Shown: positions 26,565 through 34,022 of the stretch, in pieces
Layout of the letters: every line of letters begins with the position of its first letter
Position numbering within the stretch: the stretch's first letter is position 1
From: CAVPDA01 sp963702495
Lineage (GTDB): Bacteria > Pseudomonadota > Gammaproteobacteria > Burkholderiales > Rhodocyclaceae
Assembly (NCBI GenBank): GCA_963702495.1
Contig: CAVPDA010000012.1
Location: forward strand, 1 to 64,000
Length of the DNA: 64,000 nt
Reading direction: 5' to 3'
Made by a program: the position numbers and the translations under genes
The notes under the pieces: model-generated
Told to the model about the DNA's origin: nothing
The model's database searches: none
The model's input: the letters and a program-made list of their open reading frames with translations, nothing else

Positions 26565-27516
26565 GGCGACGCCTCGCAGCGGGCCGGCCCAGCGCCACCG
26601 GCGAGTCCACGGCGGCGGCGATCAGCGGCACCGCCTCCTCCAGCAGGAACTTGCGGAAGGCGAGCGCCACCGGCGACAGGCGTTTGTCCTGCAGATGCGC
26701 CACGTACCAGCGCCGCATCACCGGCAGGCCGGCCACGGGAAGGGGCGCCAGCCGGCCGACCGCCATCTCCAGCCCGACCGTGTGCTGCGAGATGAAGGCG
26801 ATGCCCATGTTCGCCATGGCCGCCTGCTTGATGGTCTCGTTGCTGCTCATCTCCAGGGTCTGGCGCGGCACGATGCCATGCTCGGAGAAATAGCGCTCCA
26901 TCGCCGAGCGGGTGCCCGAGCCGGGTTCGCGGATGAGGAAGGTCTCGTCCTCGAGGTCTTTCGGCGCGATGCGCCTGCGACCGGCCAGCGCATGCTCGGG
27001 CGCCGCGACGATGACCAGAGGGTGGTCGGCGAAGCTCTCGGAATGAGTGCCGATCTCCTGGGGCGGGCGCCCCATGATGGCGAGGTCGATCTGGTTCTCC
27101 GCCAGCTGCTGCACGATCACCTCGCGGTTGTGCACCCCCAGCCGCAATTCGACTTCCGCATGGCGCGTTCGGAACGTTGCCAGCAGGCGCGGCGCGAAGT
27201 ACTTGGCGGTGCTGACGACACCGATCACCAGCCGTCCGCTGCGCAGCCCCTTCAGCGCATCGAACGCCGCTTCCGCCTCGCGCAGCTGCTGCGCCACGAC
27301 GCGGGCGTGACGCGCCAGTTCGGTCCCCGCCGCGGTCAGGAACACCTTCTTGCCGATCTGCTCGGTGAGAGGCAGACCCGCCATGTCTTCCAGCTGCCGC
27401 ACCTGCATCGACACTGCCGGCTGCGACAGGTGCAATTCCTCCGCGGCGCGGGAAAACGACAGGTGGCGCGCCACCGCCTCGAACACCTTGAGCTGGCGCA
27501 GCGTCACGTTCTTCAT
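26551..27516 (-). CDS. cbbR: LysR-family regulator of the Calvin cycle operon CbbR
   Basis: CbbR activates cbb genes in response to metabolites such as RuBP or NADPH. The 321-residue protein has an N-terminal winged helix-turn-helix (about residues 5-62, SFSRAAEELHLSQPAVSMQVRQLE) and a LysR substrate-binding domain (SGRLVIGVVSTAKYFAPR is a hallmark of CbbR). It is divergent from cbbL with two LysR-type palindromes in the gap. The start at 27516 begins MKNVTLRQLKVFEAV as in relatives. An in-frame ATG at 27540, 24 bases upstream, is possible, but its AAAAGG is too close to serve well as a ribosome site. Confidence 0.95.
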   Translation of the reverse strand: MKNVTLRQLKVFEAVARHLSFSRAAEELHLSQPAVSMQVRQLEDMAGLPLTEQIGKKVFLTAAGTELARHARVVAQQLREAEAAFDALKGLRSGRLVIGVVSTAKYFAPRLLATFRTRHAEVELRLGVHNREVIVQQLAENQIDLAIMGRPPQEIGTHSESFADHPLVIVAAPEHALAGRRRIAPKDLEDETFLIREPGSGTRSAMERYFSEHGIVPRQTLEMSSNETIKQAAMANMGIAFISQHTVGLEMAVGRLAPLPVAGLPVMRRWYVAHLQDKRLSPVALAFRKFLLEEAVPLIAAAVDSPVALGRPAARRRHARS

Positions 27517-27549
27517 GGGCGGGCGGGCGGGAAAAGGCATCCTTTTACT

Positions 27550-27586
27550 ATAAGTCAGGTCTTATCGTCGCTATCAAAAAATTTGA
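27550..27586. promoter_or_regulatory. Pair of CbbR-type operator sites between cbbR and cbbL
   Basis: Two palindromes lie in the divergent gap. ATAAG-N6-CTTAT at 27550-27565 contains TNA-N8-TNA, and TCAAA-AAA-TTTGA at 27574-27586 contains TNA-N7-TNA, the CbbR consensus arrangement. Their centres are about 22 bp apart, near two helical turns, as expected for a LysR-type recognition and activation site pair. Confidence 0.65.
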
Positions 27587-27653
27587 CTGTCCGTTATGTT
27601 CGCGGCTCGGTACAGTGCGCGACACATTTCGCAGTCACATGAGGAGAGCAGAC

Positions 27654-29075
27654 ATGGCAGTCAAGACCTACAACGCTGGCGTCAAGGAATATCGCCAGAC
27701 CTACTGGACCCCGGACTACACCCCGCTGGATACCGACATCCTGGCATGTTTCAAGATCACCCCGCAGCCCGGCGTGCCGCGCGAAGAGGTGGCTGCTGCG
27801 GTGGCTGCCGAATCGTCAACCGGTACCTGGACCACCGTGTGGACCGACCTGCTGACCGATCTGGACTACTACAAAGGCCGCGCCTATCGCATCGAAGACG
27901 TGCCCGGCGACGACACCTGCTTCTACGCATTTGTTGCCTACCCGATCGACCTGTTCGAAGAAGGCTCCGTGGTTAACGTGCTGACCTCGCTGGTCGGCAA
28001 CGTGTTCGGCTTCAAGGCGCTGCGCGCCCTGCGTCTGGAGGACGTGCGCTTCCCCATCGCTTACGTCAAAACCTGCGGCGGTCCGCCCCAGGGTATCCAG
28101 GTCGAGCGCGACATTTTCAACAAGTATGGCCGCGCCCTCCTGGGTTGCACCATCAAGCCGAAACTCGGTCTGTCCGCCAAGAACTACGGCCGCGCCGTGT
28201 ACGAGTGCCTGCGCGGCGGTCTGGACCTGACCAAGGACGACGAAAACGTCAACAGCCAGCCCTTCATGCGTTGGCGTAACCGTTTCGAATTCGTGGTTGA
28301 GGCCTGCCAGAAGGCTGAGCGCGAGACCGGCGAGCGTAAAGGACACTACCTGAACGTGACCGCCCCGACCCCGGAAGAGATGTACAAACGTGCCGAGTTC
28401 GCGAAAGAGCTGGGCGCACCGATCATCATGCACGACTACCTGACCGGCGGTCTGACCGCCAACACGGGTCTGGCCAACTGGTGCCGCAACAACGGCATGT
28501 TGCTGCACATCCACCGCGCCATGCACGCCGTGCTCGACCGCAACCCGCACCACGGTATTCACTTCCGCGTGCTGACCAAGGTGCTGCGTCTGTCCGGCGG
28601 TGACCACCTGCACTCGGGTACCGTTGTGGGCAAGCTGGAAGGCGACCGCGAAGCGACCTTGGGCTGGATCGACACCATGCGCGACAAGTTCATCAAGGAA
28701 GATCGTTCGCGCGGCCTGTTCTTCGATCAGGACTGGGGTTCCATGCCTGGCGTGTTCCCCGTCGCTTCCGGCGGCATCCACGTGTGGCACATGCCGGCAC
28801 TGGTTGCTATCTTCGGCGACGACGCCTGCCTGCAGTTCGGCGGCGGTACGCTCGGCCACCCCTGGGGCAACGCCGCTGGCGCGGCTGCCAACCGCGTGGC
28901 GCTCGAAGCCTGCGTCCAGGCCCGTAACGAAGGCCGTCAGATCGAAAAAGAAGGCAAGGACATCCTGACTGCCGCCGCTGCGCACAGCCCGGAACTGAAA
29001 ATCGCCATGGAAACGTGGAAAGAGATCAAGTTCGAATTCGACACCGTTGACAAGCTGGACGTCGCCCACAAGTAA
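27654..29075 (+). CDS. cbbL: RuBisCO large subunit, Form I
   Basis: This is the carboxylating subunit of ribulose-1,5-bisphosphate carboxylase/oxygenase. At 473 residues it is a Form I (green-like, IA) enzyme. The carbamylated-lysine region GGLDLTKDDENVNSQP, loop 6 GTVVGKLEGDR and the C-terminal AAAAHSPEL are present. The pairing with cbbQ and cbbO and the lack of carboxysome genes indicate the non-carboxysomal IAq type. A GAGGAG ribosome site lies eight bases before the ATG. Third positions use T noticeably more than flanking genes (for example CGT, GGT and GTT codons), which may mean high expression or a different origin. Confidence 0.98.
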   Translation: MAVKTYNAGVKEYRQTYWTPDYTPLDTDILACFKITPQPGVPREEVAAAVAAESSTGTWTTVWTDLLTDLDYYKGRAYRIEDVPGDDTCFYAFVAYPIDLFEEGSVVNVLTSLVGNVFGFKALRALRLEDVRFPIAYVKTCGGPPQGIQVERDIFNKYGRALLGCTIKPKLGLSAKNYGRAVYECLRGGLDLTKDDENVNSQPFMRWRNRFEFVVEACQKAERETGERKGHYLNVTAPTPEEMYKRAEFAKELGAPIIMHDYLTGGLTANTGLANWCRNNGMLLHIHRAMHAVLDRNPHHGIHFRVLTKVLRLSGGDHLHSGTVVGKLEGDREATLGWIDTMRDKFIKEDRSRGLFFDQDWGSMPGVFPVASGGIHVWHMPALVAIFGDDACLQFGGGTLGHPWGNAAGAAANRVALEACVQARNEGRQIEKEGKDILTAAAAHSPELKIAMETWKEIKFEFDTVDKLDVAHK

Positions 29076-29184
29076 TCAGGATTCAGGATTCGGAGACCAG
29101 GATTCAGGCAAAGCGCGCGGCGCAGCCGCAGCACCCCTGATCCCTGGCCCCTGACCCCTAGCCTCTAATCTGAAAGGAAATGAA
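29076..29184. repeat. Low-complexity spacer between cbbL and cbbS with dyad
   Basis: The 109-bp spacer contains repeated GATTCAGGATT and CCTGACCCCT-like words. CCAGGATTCAGG and the later CCTGATCCCTGG are imperfect inverted copies (10 of 12) that could form a hairpin between the RuBisCO subunit genes. Related words recur in the cbbQ-cbbO spacer. Confidence 0.5.
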
Positions 29185-29541
29185 ATGTCTGAAGTCATGG
29201 ATTACAAGAGCCGCGTGTCGGATCCCGCGAGCCGCAAGTTCGAAACCTTCTCCTACCTGCCCGCGATGAGCGCCGAGCAGATCAAGAAGCAGGTCGAGTT
29301 CCTGGTCAAGAAAGGCTGGAACCCGGCGATTGAGCACACCGAACCCGCGCACCTGCAGGATTCCTACTGGTACATGTGGAAGCTGCCGATGTTCGGCGAA
29401 ACCGATGTGAACAAAGTGCTGGCCGAAGCCGAGGCCTGCCACAAGGCCAACCCGGATAACCACGTCCGTCTGATTGGCTACAACAACTTCAATCAGTCCC
29501 AGGGCGCGTCCATGGTGATTTACCGCGGCAAGACAGTTTAA
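29185..29541 (+). CDS. cbbS: RuBisCO small subunit, Form I
   Basis: The 118-residue small subunit caps the L8 core of Form I RuBisCO. Diagnostic stretches are ETFSYLPAMSAEQIKKQVE near the N-terminus, YWYMWKLPMFGETD in the middle and VRLIGYNNFNQSQG near the end. It has an AAAGGAA ribosome site and lies 109 bp after cbbL. An intrinsic terminator follows, separating the structural subunits from the activase genes. Confidence 0.98.
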   Translation: MSEVMDYKSRVSDPASRKFETFSYLPAMSAEQIKKQVEFLVKKGWNPAIEHTEPAHLQDSYWYMWKLPMFGETDVNKVLAEAEACHKANPDNHVRLIGYNNFNQSQGASMVIYRGKTV

Positions 29542-29566
29542 GTCGCGGCGGGGATAACCTGCGAAG

Positions 29567-29597
29567 GCCCCGCCACCGAAAGGTGACGGGGCTTTTT
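29567..29597 (+). terminator. Rho-independent terminator/attenuator after cbbS
   Basis: GCCCCGCCACC pairs with GGTGACGGGGC across a GAAA tetraloop (one internal mismatch) and is followed by TTTTT. It lies 25 bp after the cbbS stop and 90 bp before cbbQ, so it should reduce cbbQO expression relative to cbbLS. Confidence 0.85.
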
Positions 29598-29686
29598 CTT
29601 GCTGAGCCGCGAGCCGAAAGCCGAGAGCAGCATGGCTCACACTCTCGATTCCCGACTCTCCACTCTCGACTAACCAAGGATTGAGC

Positions 29687-30490
29687 ATGAGCAACATCGT
29701 TGATCAGTACCGCATTACCAAAGAGCCCTATTACCGCCCCGTTGCCGACGAAGTGGAGCTGTTTGAAGCCGCCTATTCCGTGCGCATGCCGATGATGCTG
29801 AAAGGCCCGACCGGCTGCGGCAAGACGCGCTTCGTCGAATATATGGCACACAAGCTCAACAAGCCGCTGATCACCGTCGCGTGTAACGAAGACATGACCG
29901 CTTCCGACCTCGTTGGCCGCTTCCTTCTGTCGGCTTCGGGCACCGAGTGGCAGGACGGCCCGCTGGCCATCGCTGCACGCCATGGCGCTATCTGCTATCT
30001 GGATGAAGTGGTCGAAGCGCGTCAGGACACCACCGTCGTCATCCACCCGCTCACCGACAACCGTCGCGTGCTGCCGCTGGAGAAGAAGGGCGAACTGGTG
30101 CGTGCCCACGCGGACTTCCAGATCGTCATCTCCTACAACCCGGGCTACCAGAGCCTGATGAAGGATCTCAAGCAATCCACCAAGCAGCGCTTCGGCGCCC
30201 TGGATTTCAACTACCCCGAGCACGCCATTGAAACCGAAATAGTCATCCACGAATCCGGCGTCACGGCAGAAATTGCGGGCAAACTGGTGTCGATCGCCGA
30301 ACGCTCGCGCAACCTCAAGGGCCACGGTCTCGATGAAGGTTTGTCCACCCGCATGCTGATTTACGCAGGCTCGCTGATTGCCAAGGGCGTCAGCCCGCAC
30401 GCCGCTTGCCGTGTGGCCTTGGTGCGCCCGATTACGGATGATCCGGACATGCGCGACGCGCTGGATGCCGCGGTGACGACGTTCTTCTAA
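29687..30490 (+). CDS. cbbQ: RuBisCO activase AAA+ subunit CbbQ
   Basis: CbbQ is a MoxR-type AAA+ ATPase that, with CbbO, removes inhibitory sugar phosphates from Form I RuBisCO. The 267-residue protein has Walker A GPTGCGKTR near residue 40, Walker B AICYLDEVVEAR, and the C-terminal VALVRPITDDPDMRDAL typical of CbbQ/NirQ/NorQ. I chose the ATG at 29687, six bases after an AAGGA ribosome site. The pairing with cbbO directly downstream supports the CbbQ rather than NirQ/NorQ assignment. Confidence 0.95.
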   Translation: MSNIVDQYRITKEPYYRPVADEVELFEAAYSVRMPMMLKGPTGCGKTRFVEYMAHKLNKPLITVACNEDMTASDLVGRFLLSASGTEWQDGPLAIAARHGAICYLDEVVEARQDTTVVIHPLTDNRRVLPLEKKGELVRAHADFQIVISYNPGYQSLMKDLKQSTKQRFGALDFNYPEHAIETEIVIHESGVTAEIAGKLVSIAERSRNLKGHGLDEGLSTRMLIYAGSLIAKGVSPHAACRVALVRPITDDPDMRDALDAAVTTFF

Positions 30491-30627
30491 TGCTGGGGAT
30501 TAGGAGTCCGGAGTCAGGATTCAGGGATCAGTGAAAGAGCGGGCAAAGCCCGCGCACTTGAAACCACGCGGCCAAAGGCCGTACCCACCTTGACCCCCGT
30601 CCCCTCAATCCTGACCCCTGAAAAGCC
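30491..30627. repeat. Hairpin-rich spacer between cbbQ and cbbO
   Basis: The 137-bp gap contains two consecutive small hairpins, GCGGGC-AAA-GCCCGC (30539-30553) and CGGCC-AAA-GGCCG (30569-30581). They lie inside a larger inverted repeat, GTCAGGATT (30513-30521) with AATCCTGAC (30607-30615). The outer words match those in the cbbL-cbbS spacer. Confidence 0.55.
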
Positions 30628-32970
30628 ATGTCCATCAAACTCGAAGACTACGCAGAACTCCTCGAAGGGCTTGCGCCGCACAGCCAGGAAGTGCTGCATA
30701 ACCACTGGCACGACGCGACCAAGGTGTTTTCGCCGCGCGGGCTGGACACCTATCTCAAGGGCGCGGCGGCGATTCGCGGGCTGGGTCGCGGCGATTCCCT
30801 GGTCGAGGCGTGGATCGAAAACGCGCCGCAGGTGGCCAAGGAAGTCAGCGAAGACGTCATCGGCGAACTGATTACCGCGTCGCTGTCCCTCGCTTCGCGC
30901 ACCTCGGGCTCAGTGATCGAGTTGTTGCTGGCCACGGCGCCGACGGCGGCGAATCGACTCGGCGACGCGCAGCTGTTCATGAATTACCTGCAATTCATCA
31001 ACACGCTGATTGCGCAGGCCCCGCGCGGCGTGCGGCCGATGCTCGACAAGTTGGAAGTGTTGTTCCAGCACCTGACATTGGGCGGTTTGCGCCGTTGGGC
31101 GCTGTGGGGCGCGCACGCGCACCGTACCAACTACCAAGAGCAGATTGCCTATTTCAACCTCGATTCGAAAGAGTCGATGGCGATGCTGCAAAAAGAGCGC
31201 AAGGGCACGCTGCTGGTTGATGTGCAGCGCCGCATCAACATGTATCTGCGAGCATTGTGGGCGCGCGACTTTTTCATGCGCCCGACTTCCGGCGACTTCG
31301 AATCGCGAGAAGGCTATAAGCCCTACATCGAAGATTACTTGTTGCATCTGCCGGATGCTTTCGACGATTTTGCGCCACCGGGTGCCGAGCCTGTCCACGG
31401 GCTGGAACTGTATCGCGCGACGGCCGCGCACTGCGCCGCGCACGTGGTGGAAACCAAGCAGCCGATTTCCGCTGAAGCGCTGAACCCGATGCAGATGGCG
31501 GTGATTTCGGTAATCGAAGACGCGCGCGTTGAAGCCTTGTCAATCCGCCGTTTCCCCGGCCTGAAGCAGATTTGGGCCAAGCTGCACACGGCTACGCCTG
31601 CGCAGAGCAAGACCTGCGGCGATTACCTCAACCGTCTCGCGCGCGCCCTGCTCGACGACAGCTATGTGGACGACGAGGCGTGGATCGCCGAAGGCCGCGC
31701 GCTGTTTGCACTAGCACGGGACAAACTGGACGACAACCACACCGCGTGGGAAATCGGCGTCCAGCTGGCGCACAGCCTGTCGCAGAAACGCATCCCGTTC
31801 AACCCGCGCACCGACCTGCTCGACGCGCCGTATCGCGACGACAACCGCTATTTCTGGGAATTCGAGGAATTCGATTTCAACAAGGCCGCCAACGCCGGTT
31901 ACGACACCATCAAACAGGTCCGCAAGAACGTGAACGTGATGGAAATGGCGAACGAGATTGAAGTGGAAGGTGCGGGCGACGATGCGCAGGAAATCTGGGT
32001 GCTCTCGACCGAGCTCTTTCCGTATGAAGACATGGGCAAGAGCTTCAACGAAATGGAAGGCAAGGAGCCGGTCTCCGATCCCTACCATTACTCGGAATGG
32101 GATTACCAGATCCAGCTGGAGCGTCCGGCCTGGGCGACGGTGCTGGAAAAGCGCGCGAAGTCCGGCGATCTGCAACTCATCGACGACATCACCGCGCAGT
32201 ACAAACGCGAAATCCACCGCATGAAATTCCTGCTCAATGCCATGCAGCCGCAGGGTGTGCAGCGCATTCGCAAGCTCGAAGACGGCGACGAAATCGACAT
32301 CAACGCGGCGATCCAGAGCTTGATCGACATTCGTCTGGGCAACCAGCCCGACCCGCGCATCATGATGCGCAGCGTGCGAAAAACGCGCGATTTTTCGATC
32401 CTCGTGCTGCTCGACTTGTCCGAATCGACCAACGAGACCGTGCAGGATCAGGAATACTCGGTACGCGAGCTGACGCAGCAGGCGTGCGTGTTGCTGGCCG
32501 ATGCGATCAGCAAGGTCGGCGACCCGTTCGCCATACACGGCTTCTGTTCGGACGGCCGCCACGACGTCGAGTACTATCGCTTCAAGGACTTTGACCAGAA
32601 CTGGGATGAAACGCCGAAGGCCAAACTTGCCGGCATGACTGGCCAGCTTTCCACTCGCATGGGCGCGGCCATCCGCCACGCCGGTCATCACTTGAAGCTG
32701 CAGCGCTCGGCAAAGAAACTGCTGATCGTGATTACCGACGGCGAGCCGGCCGACATCGATGTACGGGATCCGCAATACCTGCGCTACGATTCGAAAAAGG
32801 CGGTGGAAGAAGTCGCCAAGCATGGCGTCATCACCTACTGCATGAGCCTGGACCCGCGCGCCGACCAGTATGTGTCACGCATCTTCGGCGCCCGCAACTA
32901 CATGGTGGTGGACCACGTGGAGCGGCTGCCTGAACGGCTGCCCCTGCTCTACATGGGACTGACGCGATGA
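30628..32970 (+). CDS. cbbO: RuBisCO activase adaptor CbbO (von Willebrand factor A domain)
   Basis: CbbO binds the CbbQ hexamer and recruits it to inhibited RuBisCO. The 780-residue product has a long helical N-terminal region and a C-terminal von Willebrand A domain from about residue 590, with the metal-site motif DLSESTNE (DxSxS) and later ITDGEPADID. Length and order match known CbbO. It follows cbbQ by 137 bp and ends 83 bp before the phosphoribulokinase gene. Base use resembles cbbLSQ rather than the later genes. Confidence 0.95.
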   Translation: MSIKLEDYAELLEGLAPHSQEVLHNHWHDATKVFSPRGLDTYLKGAAAIRGLGRGDSLVEAWIENAPQVAKEVSEDVIGELITASLSLASRTSGSVIELLLATAPTAANRLGDAQLFMNYLQFINTLIAQAPRGVRPMLDKLEVLFQHLTLGGLRRWALWGAHAHRTNYQEQIAYFNLDSKESMAMLQKERKGTLLVDVQRRINMYLRALWARDFFMRPTSGDFESREGYKPYIEDYLLHLPDAFDDFAPPGAEPVHGLELYRATAAHCAAHVVETKQPISAEALNPMQMAVISVIEDARVEALSIRRFPGLKQIWAKLHTATPAQSKTCGDYLNRLARALLDDSYVDDEAWIAEGRALFALARDKLDDNHTAWEIGVQLAHSLSQKRIPFNPRTDLLDAPYRDDNRYFWEFEEFDFNKAANAGYDTIKQVRKNVNVMEMANEIEVEGAGDDAQEIWVLSTELFPYEDMGKSFNEMEGKEPVSDPYHYSEWDYQIQLERPAWATVLEKRAKSGDLQLIDDITAQYKREIHRMKFLLNAMQPQGVQRIRKLEDGDEIDINAAIQSLIDIRLGNQPDPRIMMRSVRKTRDFSILVLLDLSESTNETVQDQEYSVRELTQQACVLLADAISKVGDPFAIHGFCSDGRHDVEYYRFKDFDQNWDETPKAKLAGMTGQLSTRMGAAIRHAGHHLKLQRSAKKLLIVITDGEPADIDVRDPQYLRYDSKKAVEEVAKHGVITYCMSLDPRADQYVSRIFGARNYMVVDHVERLPERLPLLYMGLTR

Positions 32971-33053
32971 CCTGAGCGCATTATCCACGCCCAGCGAACA
33001 CGAACAAGCATTCGAGAACGGCAATTCAACATCTGCAAAGGAGACAAAAAACC

Positions 33054-33926
33054 ATGTCAGCCAAGCACCCCGTCGTCGCCATCACCGGTTCCAGCGGCGC
33101 CGGCACCAGCACCGTCACGCGCAGCTTCCAGCACATCTTCCGCCGCGAGCAGATCAACGCCGTCACCATCGAAGGCGACAGCTTCCACAAGCACGACCGC
33201 GAGGCGATGAAGAAGGCGGTGGCGGACGCGGAGGCGGCCGGTCAGCGCCCGCCCACCCACTTCGGGCCGGAAGCCAACCTGCTGGACGAACTGCAGAAAC
33301 TGTTCAAGACCTACGGCGAGACCGGCGGCGGCAAGCGGCGCTATTACGTGCACGACGCCGACGAGTCGCAGGTGCGCGGCGTGGCTCCTGGGAAGTTCAC
33401 CCCGTGGGAGGACCTGCCCGGCGGCAGCGATGTCCTGTTCTACGAGGGGCTGCACGGCGGCTACCGGGACGACACGGTGGATGTGGCACGCTATGCCGAC
33501 CTGCTGGTGGGGGTGGTGCCGATCGTGAACCTGGAGTGGATCCAGAAGATCCACCGCGACATGAAGGCGCGCGGCTATTCGCTGGAAGCGGTGACCCACA
33601 CCATCCTGCGCCGCATGCACGACTACGTTCACCACATCACGCCCCAGTTCTCATGCACCCACATCAACTTCCAGCGCGTGCCGGTGGTGGATACCTCCAA
33701 CCCCTTCGTCGCCCGCGACATTCCGACCCTGGACGAGTCGCTGGTGGTGATCCGCTACCGCGATCCCCACGGCGTCAACTTCCCGTACCTGCTCAACATG
33801 ATCCACGACTCGTTCATGTCGCGGCCCAACTGCATCGTGGTGCCGGGCGGCAAGATGGAATTGGCGATCCAACTGGTGCTGACGCCCCAGGTCCTGCAAC
33901 TCATCGAGAGGCGCAAGCGCGGCTGA
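33054..33926 (+). CDS. cbbP: Phosphoribulokinase
   Basis: This enzyme phosphorylates ribulose-5-phosphate to RuBP, the RuBisCO substrate, with ATP. The 290-residue product is the bacterial (class I, PrkB-like) form. The P-loop is ITGSSGAGTSTVTRSF (about residues 10-25), then IEGDSFHKHDREAM and FYEGLHGGY. A strong AAAGGAGAC ribosome site lies just upstream. Third positions are strongly G/C from here on, unlike cbbLSQO. Confidence 0.97.
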   Translation: MSAKHPVVAITGSSGAGTSTVTRSFQHIFRREQINAVTIEGDSFHKHDREAMKKAVADAEAAGQRPPTHFGPEANLLDELQKLFKTYGETGGGKRRYYVHDADESQVRGVAPGKFTPWEDLPGGSDVLFYEGLHGGYRDDTVDVARYADLLVGVVPIVNLEWIQKIHRDMKARGYSLEAVTHTILRRMHDYVHHITPQFSCTHINFQRVPVVDTSNPFVARDIPTLDESLVVIRYRDPHGVNFPYLLNMIHDSFMSRPNCIVVPGGKMELAIQLVLTPQVLQLIERRKRG

Positions 33927-34022
33927 GTCCGCTCTCCTGCAAGGATCGATCAATCTATCAAAACGGCCCGGCTTGAGCGATAATTGCCGCTTTTTGCCGG
34001 GCAGATTCTCAGGGGAGTGCAC

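Noticed and set aside
27654..29075. Form II or Form IV RuBisCO
   Set aside because: The length, motifs and the presence of a small subunit gene immediately downstream fit Form I only.
29687..32970. NorQ/NorD-type nitric oxide reductase accessory genes
   Set aside because: cbbQ/cbbO share families with norQ/norD, but the position directly after cbbLS and before phosphoribulokinase fixes the RuBisCO role.
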